From assembly GCA_029256705.1 (NCBI GenBank), contig JAQSXK010000003.1, positions 78,373-142,372 of the forward strand: a stretch of DNA of 64,000 bases, read 5' to 3'. Shown here piece by piece: positions 51,749 through 60,368 of the stretch; the first letter of the stretch is position 1, and the number at the start of each line of letters is the position of its first letter. The position numbers and the translations under genes are program-made. The DNA comes from Clostridia bacterium. Its GTDB lineage: Bacteria > Bacillota > Clostridia > TANB77 > CAG-465. The notes beneath the pieces are model-generated. The model did not search any database. It was not told the DNA's origin and was given only the letters and a program-made list of their open reading frames with translations.

Positions 51749-52918
51749 ATGAATAAAGGTAATTTTCCATTATTTAGTAATTGGCTTAAACAATTTGTTT
51801 CAACAGTATTTCTGCAAAGTTTTCACGCAGTGTTTTTAATGTTTACGATGATTATGTTAAGTCAAATCCAAGGTAAATCAGGAAGCATGAAAATAGATGG
51901 AGTGCTTGCTGTTGTTGCAATAGCATGTGCTATGGCTTTAATAAAATTTGAAAAAATGATAAAAAAATTATTTGGAATCGAAGATTCACCAGTAGGCAAT
52001 ACTGCAGGAGCTGGAGCCAAAATGTTTATGGGTGCAAAATCTGCTATAGATCTTGGTAAAACTGCTACTAGTGGATTTAAAAAATCTAGAGATGCAAATA
52101 AAAATTTAAAAGATATTCAAGATAAGAGAAGAAGTAAACAAGACTCTTATGATAGATTATTTAATCCAGAGGAATATAATAAAAGAAATCCAAATAAGAA
52201 AGTACCTACTGCTGCATCTGCAAGGGCTGAAAGCATATATAATAGTGCTACGAGTGGTGGAACACAAGGCGGCGGTGGAGTTGGCCAAACTGCCGGACAA
52301 GGTGGGGGAGAATATGGAACTCCAGGCAGCAGAAGTGACTTTAATAGAATGTTAGAACAGGAAAGAAGAAAAGAAGAATTAGATGATTTAGAAGGACAAG
52401 AGATAAAAGCAAGAAAAGCAAAAAGAGCTGCTGGAATAGACAAATACTTAAATGCTGCCGGAACTTTAGCATCAGTTTCTGTTGGTTTAGGTGCTGCCGA
52501 TGAATTGTCTGAATCTTTAACAATATCTAATTTAATCAATAAACCTTTGGATGTAATTACAGATAAATACTCTAATGGTGTGGCCGGAAGAGAAATTTAT
52601 AATGAATCTAAGGAAAAATACATAAAAGAAAATGACGCATTAATTGCATCTGGAAAAGCACCTAAATTTGTTGATGATGATGGCAATCGTAATGAAGTGG
52701 AGAGAGCTTCTAAGGTGTTAGAAAAATCTATTACATCTAGTATTAAGGATGGTCTTAAGGATTATGGAAGCACAGTAGTGAAAAATTCTCCAATTAAAAT
52801 GACAGTTGATCAAGTAACTAAATTCCAAATAAATCATGAAGTTAAGGGAAATAAAAAAGATTTAGAAAAAATTCGTGAACTACAAAAGAGACAAGGTGGC
52901 AATGTAGAGAATATATAG
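51749..52918 (+). CDS. VirB6/TrbL-like membrane protein, C-terminal part with soluble tail
   Basis: 389 residues from ATG 51749, behind AGAGAGGAGA. The first 80 residues hold SNWLKQFVSTVFLQSFHAVF with two hydrophobic segments, matching the end of VirB6/TrbL membrane domains. The rest is a soluble, lysine-rich tail with a glycine-rich stretch (GGTQGGGGVGQ) and helices. It starts 16 bases after the previous gene. The divided VirB6 mirrors the divided VirB4 upstream. Confidence 0.65.
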   Translation: MNKGNFPLFSNWLKQFVSTVFLQSFHAVFLMFTMIMLSQIQGKSGSMKIDGVLAVVAIACAMALIKFEKMIKKLFGIEDSPVGNTAGAGAKMFMGAKSAIDLGKTATSGFKKSRDANKNLKDIQDKRRSKQDSYDRLFNPEEYNKRNPNKKVPTAASARAESIYNSATSGGTQGGGGVGQTAGQGGGEYGTPGSRSDFNRMLEQERRKEELDDLEGQEIKARKAKRAAGIDKYLNAAGTLASVSVGLGAADELSESLTISNLINKPLDVITDKYSNGVAGREIYNESKEKYIKENDALIASGKAPKFVDDDGNRNEVERASKVLEKSITSSIKDGLKDYGSTVVKNSPIKMTVDQVTKFQINHEVKGNKKDLEKIRELQKRQGGNVENI

Positions 52919-52932
52919 TATGAGGTGATAAA

Positions 52933-53466
52933 ATGTTAGATAAAATAAAGAGTGGTTTGAATTTGTCAATTATATTTGTATTTATTATTGCGCTGATATA
53001 TTTTATTTTTATTTCAGTTGTAAATGTTTTTTCTCCAGCAGGCAATAAATCAACAGATATTACACCGGAGAATATTAATATATATACATCTGAAACTAAA
53101 ATTGTTACTAGTTACACAACTTTTTTCAATGTTGAAACAATAATTCAAAATATAATTATGAATTTAAATAAGGAAAATTATCAAGAAATATATTCTATTT
53201 TCTCTGTTCAAGCTAGACAAAATATAAGTAAAGACTATTTTATGAAAAATGTAGAAAAATATGTAAGTAATAATTTTAAATATAGTTTTGAAGAAGATGT
53301 TGATGAGATTGGATATAAAAATTATAATAACTTGAAAATGTTATATAGTATGGAGAATAATGAATATATTGCTGTTGTAAAATCCAACAATACTTCTGGT
53401 GAGTCTAAAATTGGAGTTAAATTAATAAATAATAACGAGTATGCAATTACTTACTTGGAATTATAA
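52933..53466 (+). CDS. Single-helix protein with VirB8/NTF2-like outer domain (1)
   Basis: 177 residues. One membrane segment (about 10-32), then a soluble domain of about 130 residues whose pattern (ETIIQNIIMNLNKENYQEIY, SIFSVQARQNIS, ending in beta strands) fits the NTF2-like fold of VirB8/TcpC proteins, the scaffold of the secretion channel. The start follows AGGTGA. It is the first of six such proteins in this operon. Sequence identity with VirB8 is too low for certainty. Confidence 0.55.
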   Translation: MLDKIKSGLNLSIIFVFIIALIYFIFISVVNVFSPAGNKSTDITPENINIYTSETKIVTSYTTFFNVETIIQNIIMNLNKENYQEIYSIFSVQARQNISKDYFMKNVEKYVSNNFKYSFEEDVDEIGYKNYNNLKMLYSMENNEYIAVVKSNNTSGESKIGVKLINNNEYAITYLEL

Positions 53467-53475
53467 GGAGGAAAT

Positions 53476-54360
53476 ATGAAAGAAGAAATTCAAAATAATC
53501 CAAAATTATTTATTTCTATTATTATCTCAGGAATAATATTTATAATTATATTATTAATTTTCTCATTAGTGTTAATTTGGTCTAAAAATGACGATACAAA
53601 TGTCGTTGGAGGAAATGAAGCTACATCAGATAATATTGAAACTGGTAAATATGTATATAAAACAACAAGCGAAGGACAAGTTGTCGAAAAGTATTGTAGA
53701 GATATTTTAGACACATTTTCAATGCAAGATAAAGATGAAATATATAATTTGATTTTAAAAGAATATTCAAATTATAGAGGATTCAATAAAGATACACTAT
53801 TTGATAACTTAAGAAAAAAAGGATTAATTGGAAAACTTTTAAAATTTTATAGTTATCAATCCGTTTCACATGATAGATACGGTAAGGTATTTGAAATTGA
53901 AATTGGTACTTATGATTCATACGTAAAGGAAAAAATATTACTTATTGAAGCATCACCAAGAAATTATAAAGTATCTTTTGATGGCTTTATTGGTGAGGAC
54001 AATTCTAAAAAAGAAATTATTAGAGATGGGCTAAAAATGACTATTACAAACGTAAGAGAGTTTGTTAGTGAAATGCAAATAAAAATAACAATTAATAACA
54101 TTTCTAGTAACGATATAGTTATAAATAAACAAGGAAATTATGAAAATATATATTTAAAACTAAAAAATGGAAGTGAAGTAAGAATGTCATCTGTATGGTT
54201 AAGTGGTGTTACAAAAACTTTAACTTCTAATTCTACAATAAACTTAGATTTACAATTTAATCCTGAGTATTTATTAACAGGAGCTGTTAATGCGATAGTG
54301 ATAAAAGATGTATATAATGATATATCAAGAGAAACAAAAGATTTAGAATTTCCTATATAA
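53476..54360 (+). CDS. Single-helix secreted-domain protein with two outer domains (2)
   Basis: 294 residues: a membrane segment (about 12-34), an NTF2-like region (about 65-160; VVEKYCRDILDTFSMQDKDE) and a C-terminal beta-sandwich (about 175-294; KMTITNVREFVSEMQIKITI) resembling DUF4352/Ig-like domains of surface lipoproteins. The start follows AAGGAGG, nine bases after the previous gene. It is probably an envelope part of the secretion apparatus. Confidence 0.5.
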   Translation: MKEEIQNNPKLFISIIISGIIFIIILLIFSLVLIWSKNDDTNVVGGNEATSDNIETGKYVYKTTSEGQVVEKYCRDILDTFSMQDKDEIYNLILKEYSNYRGFNKDTLFDNLRKKGLIGKLLKFYSYQSVSHDRYGKVFEIEIGTYDSYVKEKILLIEASPRNYKVSFDGFIGEDNSKKEIIRDGLKMTITNVREFVSEMQIKITINNISSNDIVINKQGNYENIYLKLKNGSEVRMSSVWLSGVTKTLTSNSTINLDLQFNPEYLLTGAVNAIVIKDVYNDISRETKDLEFPI

Positions 54361-54396
54361 ATTACAATTTATAATTAAAAGGCAGGTGAAATGAAG

Positions 54397-57300
54397 TTGG
54401 ATGATTTTGAATATCAAAATCCTGGTGAAAATGAAGAATTAGATGAACTGGAAGAACAAAGAAACCAAAAAAGTCAAAGAAGTTTAAAAGATAGATCAGA
54501 TGATATAAAAGATGGTGTAGATAAAGCCAAAGAATTTAGAGATAAAAGAAGAAAAGCAAGTGAAGCTAGTAAAAAATCTGGTGAAAATCTTGGAAAAGGC
54601 ACTGGAAGAGAAGCAGGAAAGGCCGCAGGAAAAGAAGCTGGTAAGACTGCCGGAAAAGAGGCAGGTAAGACCGCCGCCAAGGAAGGTGCTAAGACCGCTG
54701 CAAAAGAAACTGGAAAAGTTGCTGCAAAAGAAGGCGCTAAAACAGCTGCCAAAGGTGCAGTTGCAGCTAGTGGTGTAGCTACCGCCGGTGTTGGAACTGC
54801 TGTTGCCGCGGGTATCGAGGTAGCAGATAGATTAAATCAAATTAAAAAGGCAATAGATAAAAAGGTTGATGCAAAATTAAAGGAAAATATAGGGGTAGAT
54901 GGGAAAACAATAAAAAGGACATTTTTATTGGGTTTGATACTTTTACCTATATTCTTTATTTTCTTCTTTATCTCTGCTGGAACTTTGTATTTGGCTAGTG
55001 AAAATACATATGCCGATCTATATAGTATAATTGATAAAAGAGAAAAAAGATATGCAGAATCCGGAAAGTCTACTAAGTTACTTTTATTAATGACTAACGA
55101 TGAAATTAATGAAATACTTACAAAAGATTATGGTAAAGATGATTTATCTTATAAGACTTATTTAAAGGAAATGTATAAAAAAGATTTTGATAATTTTATA
55201 CCTAGCGACTCAAATGATCCAACTAGTTCATATACAGAAAAAATTGCAATAATTGAAAAATATTTAAAAGCTGGTAGAGAGAATTTTAATAAAATAACTT
55301 GGAAATTAGCAGGAAGTACTAGTTCTTTAGAAATTAAGGATTATAATTTAAAAGGAAAAGATTCAGTTTTTACAGACCCTGGTCATCTTAAAATGCCAAA
55401 TTTAGATAAATATAAATCAAGTCCTGGAATGACTGCGGAGCAATTACAAAATATGTATGTTGATATGGTTAATACACATTTACAACATTGGGTAATTCCA
55501 TATGCGTTAAACATAGCATCTCAAAACAATGCTTTTGCGAAATCTGTATTAGAAGATATGTGGAGTCCAATTGAAGTAACTTTATATGAACTAGATAGAA
55601 GAACTAAGACAACTACGGAGAAGCATTATATTAAAACTTCAGTAACTGAAACAACAACTACATATTACCCTGGAACAGCAACAACTCCCGGATCATCTTC
55701 ATCAAGTTCTCGTACATTTGAAAGTGATACTAGATACACTTGGACAGGATATTCTTATGGTAATACAAGTGTTAGTTATTCTATAACTAAAATTAAAAAC
55801 GCTGAGGGTGGATGTATTTCTATAGATGAGGCAAATCCATACAGTAGAACACCTGTATCAGTGGATGCCCCTTATAGACATGTACCGAAGTTAACATATA
55901 CTGAAGATTTATATAATATAATAAAAGCAACATACAATATAAAGCCAATTAACGAGAGTGAGTTGCCTGTTGAAAAGTCAGAATCGCTAATTGATGAAAA
56001 TGGAACAAAAATAATAGTTGAAATATGGGATGAAAATTTAGAATCTCTGAATCAAGAAACTAAAAAATATAGAGTTTCATATATGTCAGATGAAAAATTC
56101 AATAATTTAGGAAGATCAATATCTAGAATAGAATGGTATATGGATGCTGGTGGTGGAAAATATTTATCTCAAATGTTTCCTGTTAAGACTCAAGCAGCTA
56201 TGGATAGTGCTAAAAATACATATTATAGTCCAGATGGAGGAAAGACAGATCCAGTTATACAAGGTTATTCATATGATGAACTGACTTTTGGATTTAATCA
56301 AATTGATAAATATTATAAAGCTTTAACTGAAACTGCTGGTGCGGGATTAAATTATAATATTATAGATATAGGAGATATACCATTAGATGGGTTTGCTTGG
56401 CCAGTAGATTTAACACAATCACCAGGTTCAGCGGTGGTTGGTTACATATTTGGTAATACAAAGGCATATGGTGGAGACCATGGTGGTATTGATATAAGGC
56501 ATGCTGATTGTCTTACTAAACAAGGAAGTCTTACAGTAGGACCTAATATAATTGCAGCACATGATGGTAAGGTTACGACTGCGTCTATGATTTATTCATC
56601 AGATTCTTCTGGAACTGATGGAAATCAAAGTGGTTATGGAAACGTTATTAAAATACAAACTTCAGATGGTAAGTTTACTACAGTATACGGACATTTAAGT
56701 TCTATATCTGTAACGGTTGGTCAAGAAGTATCCCGTGGACAAGTAATAGGGACTATGGGTACAACTGGTAATTCATCAGGAGTTCATTTACATTATCAAA
56801 TATTGTTAAATGGTACTAATACTGATCCTTTGCTATATTACATAACAGAGCCTGAATATGGTTCTTATCCAATTAGGGTTGATACACCAGCTGGTTATTA
56901 TAAATTTGTAAATTCTTTATCTTCTGGACTTACTAACGCTGCTACTTCTGGAGGTATGATAGGATTTTTAGGCAGAGCTGAAGGTAAAGGACCAATGGTT
57001 GGTGATAAGTATAAAGCATATGATGATGGATACGGGTACATAACTATTGGTATGGGAATAACATGGAAGGATCATGTTTCTCAATTTACTGCCCTTGGTG
57101 TAACAAGTATGTCAGTGGGGACTTTAGTAGATAAAGCTATAGTAGAAACTATAGAAAAACAAGATATTGCGGGAAGGGTAGCTAATATAAAGGCGCTTTT
57201 GGCGAAAAATGGAATTACCGATCTTAAGCAATATCAATTAGACGCATTAACAAGTTATCATTATAATGTAGGTAATATAAATAAGTTTCCAGCAGCTTGG

Positions 57301-57456
57301 AAGACTTATGGTATGACTGATGGATTATGGACAGCATTTTTTAGTAAACCAGTTACTGCAAAGGGTGTAGTTGCACCAGGTCTTGTTAAAAGAAGAGCAG
57401 CAGAATGGGAGCTATTTACTACAGGAAATTATAATGCTAAAATTTACGATAGATAA
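54397..57456 (+). CDS. Large wall hydrolase with M23 and GH24 domains (VirB1-like role)
   Basis: About 1,019 residues. I start at TTG 54397, seven bases after AGGTGA; ATG 54391 is too close to that site. In ATG-based numbering: a Lys/Gly/Ala-rich repeat (about 70-135, GKEAGKTAGKEAGKTA-like), a membrane segment (about 176-200), a long external region, an M23 domain (H697-D701 in HGGID, H799/H801 in HLHY), and a C-terminal T4-lysozyme-like GH24 domain (E864 in GRAEGKG, YGYITIGMGITW, QLDALTSYHYNVG, VKRRAAEWELF). It should cut both peptide and glycan strands to let the apparatus cross the wall. Confidence 0.88.
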   Translation: MDDFEYQNPGENEELDELEEQRNQKSQRSLKDRSDDIKDGVDKAKEFRDKRRKASEASKKSGENLGKGTGREAGKAAGKEAGKTAGKEAGKTAAKEGAKTAAKETGKVAAKEGAKTAAKGAVAASGVATAGVGTAVAAGIEVADRLNQIKKAIDKKVDAKLKENIGVDGKTIKRTFLLGLILLPIFFIFFFISAGTLYLASENTYADLYSIIDKREKRYAESGKSTKLLLLMTNDEINEILTKDYGKDDLSYKTYLKEMYKKDFDNFIPSDSNDPTSSYTEKIAIIEKYLKAGRENFNKITWKLAGSTSSLEIKDYNLKGKDSVFTDPGHLKMPNLDKYKSSPGMTAEQLQNMYVDMVNTHLQHWVIPYALNIASQNNAFAKSVLEDMWSPIEVTLYELDRRTKTTTEKHYIKTSVTETTTTYYPGTATTPGSSSSSSRTFESDTRYTWTGYSYGNTSVSYSITKIKNAEGGCISIDEANPYSRTPVSVDAPYRHVPKLTYTEDLYNIIKATYNIKPINESELPVEKSESLIDENGTKIIVEIWDENLESLNQETKKYRVSYMSDEKFNNLGRSISRIEWYMDAGGGKYLSQMFPVKTQAAMDSAKNTYYSPDGGKTDPVIQGYSYDELTFGFNQIDKYYKALTETAGAGLNYNIIDIGDIPLDGFAWPVDLTQSPGSAVVGYIFGNTKAYGGDHGGIDIRHADCLTKQGSLTVGPNIIAAHDGKVTTASMIYSSDSSGTDGNQSGYGNVIKIQTSDGKFTTVYGHLSSISVTVGQEVSRGQVIGTMGTTGNSSGVHLHYQILLNGTNTDPLLYYITEPEYGSYPIRVDTPAGYYKFVNSLSSGLTNAATSGGMIGFLGRAEGKGPMVGDKYKAYDDGYGYITIGMGITWKDHVSQFTALGVTSMSVGTLVDKAIVETIEKQDIAGRVANIKALLAKNGITDLKQYQLDALTSYHYNVGNINKFPAAWKTYGMTDGLWTAFFSKPVTAKGVVAPGLVKRRAAEWELFTTGNYNAKIYDR

Positions 57457-57508
57457 TAGACATTTAAGGATAATATCAAATAAACTTTTAAAAAAGGGAG
57501 GCTGAATT

Positions 57509-57958
57509 ATGAAGGATTTGTTTTTTAAGATAGTTATAGTAATTTCAATTGTATATATTGTTATTACTATAACTGGGAATATTATTATCAATCAAAGATA
57601 CAGAGAAATTTCTAAGACAGATAGTAATGAAATTTTAATGGATTACTATAAATTTTATGTTTTAAAAGATATAGTAGAAAATTACAATAATTGTATATTA
57701 GATGGTAAATATGATGTATTGTCTAATATTACTTTATTCGATGGTAGAAAAGATAAAAATTTCTATGATGAATTAAAAAACAAATCTTCATTAAATCAAA
57801 ATTCAATTATTAATATTAGTGAAATTAAGGTATTATCAAGCGATGTATATAAGTGTAATTATTCTATAAAATCTGATGGTAAAAATACAAATTTAAGTGT
57901 TGTTGTAAAACTGAGCGAAGATAAATCTGGATATAGAATAATTAATATTCTAATATAG
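57509..57958 (+). CDS. Single-helix secreted-domain protein (3)
   Basis: 149 residues with one membrane segment (about 6-26) and a soluble domain starting EILMDYYKFYVLKDIVENYN and ending in strands KCNYSI and SVVVKLSE, an NTF2-like pattern. It follows the hydrolase by 52 bases, behind AAAGGGAGG. Function is inferred only from the operon and from similarity in layout to the neighbouring proteins. Confidence 0.5.
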   Translation: MKDLFFKIVIVISIVYIVITITGNIIINQRYREISKTDSNEILMDYYKFYVLKDIVENYNNCILDGKYDVLSNITLFDGRKDKNFYDELKNKSSLNQNSIINISEIKVLSSDVYKCNYSIKSDGKNTNLSVVVKLSEDKSGYRIINILI

Positions 57959-57968
57959 AGGTGATAAT

Positions 57969-58466
57969 ATGGATAAAAAGATAAGAAAAAATATTATATT
58001 ATGTTTAGTGATTATATTATTGTTCTACTTTGCTAACAGCTATACAACTGCTATATTTAGAGTAAATAAAGATAATAAATATATAGACGATAATATTAAG
58101 TTTAAATCACCCAAGGATGTTGCTTTAAATTTTGTAAATCTTATGATAGATAACAATTTTGATGAAGCATATAAACTTTTGAATTTACAAACAAAGAGTA
58201 TGTTCAAATCATCTGATGAATTGAAAGATTATTTTCTTAATAATTATATAAATATTAATAAAAATAAAGAAGGTATTTTAGTAGTTGATAAATACAGTAA
58301 AATTGATAATGAATACAATGTTTATAGTTATGTAATTGTATCACAAAAATATAAATCACCTAAAGAATACGATCCTTTTTATTCTGAAAGTGAATTTAAT
58401 ATTTTTAGTAGTATAGCAGTATATGAAAAATCACCTGTAGAGTATAGTATTGAAATAAACATATAA
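57969..58466 (+). CDS. Single-helix secreted-domain protein (4)
   Basis: 165 residues, with a membrane segment (about 8-25) and an NTF2-like soluble part with SPKDVALNFVNLMIDNNFDE, AYKLLNLQTKSMF, then strands. The pattern of helix, residue run A-x-x-x-L/N, then K-S-M-F is as in DUF4878/NTF2-like lipoproteins. The start follows AGAGGTGA, 10 bases after the previous gene. Confidence 0.5.
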   Translation: MDKKIRKNIILCLVIILLFYFANSYTTAIFRVNKDNKYIDDNIKFKSPKDVALNFVNLMIDNNFDEAYKLLNLQTKSMFKSSDELKDYFLNNYININKNKEGILVVDKYSKIDNEYNVYSYVIVSQKYKSPKEYDPFYSESEFNIFSSIAVYEKSPVEYSIEINI

Positions 58467-58490
58467 ATTTGTATTGAATTGGAGGGAATT

Positions 58491-58994
58491 ATGAATAAAT
58501 TTAATAGAAGAAAATATTGGAGTATGCCAAAAATATTAAATATCATATTGTTTTTGATATTATTAACTATTATAATATCAATGACATATTCATTTTTCGA
58601 GCCTAAATTTGTATTAATGTATAAAAAACATGAAATAATTTCTGATACTAAAATTATAGATGATCTAGAGGAATGTGCAAGTAAATATTATGATGCTCTA
58701 ATTTATGAAAAGTCATATGTAGTTAATGAGATGCAAACATATTTTAACAAAAAAAGTGCTGAAGAAATAAAAAAAATAAGCGAAAAATATGGAGATAGTA
58801 TATCTTATGACTTATTAGTAAAACAGGCATATAAATTAGTTGGTGATGTATATCTATGTGATTTAGAAATAATCCCAGAAATAGATCGAAATAAATATGA
58901 TTGGAGTAACATTAAAACTGCAAATGTTATTATTAAATTAAATAGAAGTAATCATACATTTAAAATATATCATGATGAATTTAATTTGAACTAG
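58491..58994 (+). CDS. Single-helix secreted-domain protein (5)
   Basis: 167 residues from ATG 58491, behind TTGGAGGGA; the in-frame TTG at 58479 overlaps that site. A basic N terminus (NKFNRRKYWSMPK) is followed by a membrane segment (about 16-36) and a soluble domain of about 130 residues (ECASKYYDALIYEKSYVVNE, QAYKLVGDVYLCDLEIIPE). Layout as in the neighbouring proteins, sequence diverged. Confidence 0.5.
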   Translation: MNKFNRRKYWSMPKILNIILFLILLTIIISMTYSFFEPKFVLMYKKHEIISDTKIIDDLEECASKYYDALIYEKSYVVNEMQTYFNKKSAEEIKKISEKYGDSISYDLLVKQAYKLVGDVYLCDLEIIPEIDRNKYDWSNIKTANVIIKLNRSNHTFKIYHDEFNLN

Positions 58995-59008
58995 GGGGCG
59001 TTAAACTT

Positions 59009-59572
59009 ATGGATAAAAGAATTTTTCTTACGGTTGTTATAATTATACTACTAGTTACTAATTTATGCATAGAAAACTTTCAGACTAAACTTTATAATAC
59101 ATATACTGATAGAGACAATTCAAGTCAATCATCACAATTTAATGATACTTATAATATAGAAGATGAAAGTATAAAATTTGTATATAAATTTTTAGATAAT
59201 TGGGAAGATAATTTAACGTTGGAGTATTTAGATGAAAATCTTTATAATAGATATTCTGGTGACAAAAAATATATTCTTGAAAACTATATGAAAAATATTG
59301 ATGTGGTAGATAAAATAAATAATGAAGTTGTATTAGTTAAATCTGGAACTTCAACAGATAACGTAACAAAAAGAGAATATGTTAATTTAACTTTATATGT
59401 TACTGAAAAAGCATATGATTATGATTCATTATATGCTACAGAAATAACTAGAAATAGTCCAGATGCAAATAAGAAGATTACAATAGTTGTTTATTCTGAT
59501 ACACCAAATAATTTTAAAATAAGATTATTTGTAGAGAAAAATTTACAAAATGATGATGGACGTTCATTTTGA
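59009..59572 (+). CDS. Single-helix secreted-domain protein (6)
   Basis: 187 residues with a short N-terminal membrane segment (about 5-22), a serine- and asparagine-rich linker, then FVYKFLDNWEDNLTLEYLDE and beta strands (YVNLTLYVTEKAY, ITIVVYSDT). It is the last of the run of six. The start follows a weak GGGGGCG. The S1-domain gene follows 27 bases later. Confidence 0.5.
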   Translation: MDKRIFLTVVIIILLVTNLCIENFQTKLYNTYTDRDNSSQSSQFNDTYNIEDESIKFVYKFLDNWEDNLTLEYLDENLYNRYSGDKKYILENYMKNIDVVDKINNEVVLVKSGTSTDNVTKREYVNLTLYVTEKAYDYDSLYATEITRNSPDANKKITIVVYSDTPNNFKIRLFVEKNLQNDDGRSF

Positions 59573-59599
59573 TATTTATTGTAAGCAAGGAGATAAATA

Positions 59600-60364
59600 A
59601 TGAAAGTTAATATCAACCAATTGAAACAAATTAAGGATGAAGAGCAAGTTCTAGAAATGTATGTTGAAACTGTTGATGATAGTTTTAATATGATAGGATA
59701 TGTTGCAAATAAGATTAAGGCGATACTTCCAAGGGAAGAAGCATCGAGTGTTGTAAATGATGATGGGTTAGTTGATACTAAACATATTGTTAATAAAACA
59801 GGTAAAAAAATTGAAATTTGTATAAAAGATATAATAAAAGATACTGATGATACGACTTTAATAATAGCATCTAAAAAGATATTAGAACTTAAAGTAAGAA
59901 GATGGATGTATATGCATCTTAAACCCGGAATGAAATTAAGAGGTGTAGTAAGGGGACTAACAGAGTATGCGGCATTTGTTGATGTTGGTGGGGGTGTTAC
60001 AGGCATGCTTAAAACATCAGATATATCAGACGTTGTAGTGAACCATGCTTCAGATATACTTAAACTCGGTCAAAGGATAGAAGTTGTAGTAAAAAAATTT
60101 GATAGGGATACTGGAAAAATTGATTTGTCATACAAAGAAAATTTCGGTACATTTGAAGATAACATTAAAAATATAAAAGAAGGCGATATCATAGAAGGTA
60201 CCGTTAGAAATAGAACAAGAACGGGTATATTTATTGAAATTAAGCCTAATTTATCTGGTATAGCTGATCATGTTAGTGGTATAGAATATGGACAAAAGGT
60301 TTTAGTAAGCGTTAAAAGGATAAATGTTGAAAAAAAGAAAATTAAGCTTATTATAATAGGTTAA
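59600..60364 (+). CDS. S1-domain RNA-binding protein
   Basis: 254 residues. A clear S1 fold lies at about 112-185 (LKPGMKLRGVVRGLTEYAAF, VDVGGGVTGMLKTSDIS, LGQRIEVVVKKFDRDTGKID, LSYKE). A second follows at about 190-254 (IKEGDIIEGTVRNRTRTGIF, IEIKPNLSGIADHV), and a more diverged unit fills the first 100 residues. S1 repeats bind single-stranded RNA. The start follows AAGGAGA. An RNA-binding protein at the end of a secretion operon is unusual: it might regulate the long mRNA or be a separate gene that reads through. Confidence 0.75.
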   Translation: MKVNINQLKQIKDEEQVLEMYVETVDDSFNMIGYVANKIKAILPREEASSVVNDDGLVDTKHIVNKTGKKIEICIKDIIKDTDDTTLIIASKKILELKVRRWMYMHLKPGMKLRGVVRGLTEYAAFVDVGGGVTGMLKTSDISDVVVNHASDILKLGQRIEVVVKKFDRDTGKIDLSYKENFGTFEDNIKNIKEGDIIEGTVRNRTRTGIFIEIKPNLSGIADHVSGIEYGQKVLVSVKRINVEKKKIKLIIIG

Positions 60365-60368
60365 TAGT

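Noticed and set aside
54474..54752. Alanine-rich antisense frame over the hydrolase repeat
   Set aside because: Shadow of the Lys/Gly/Ala repeat; no start signals.
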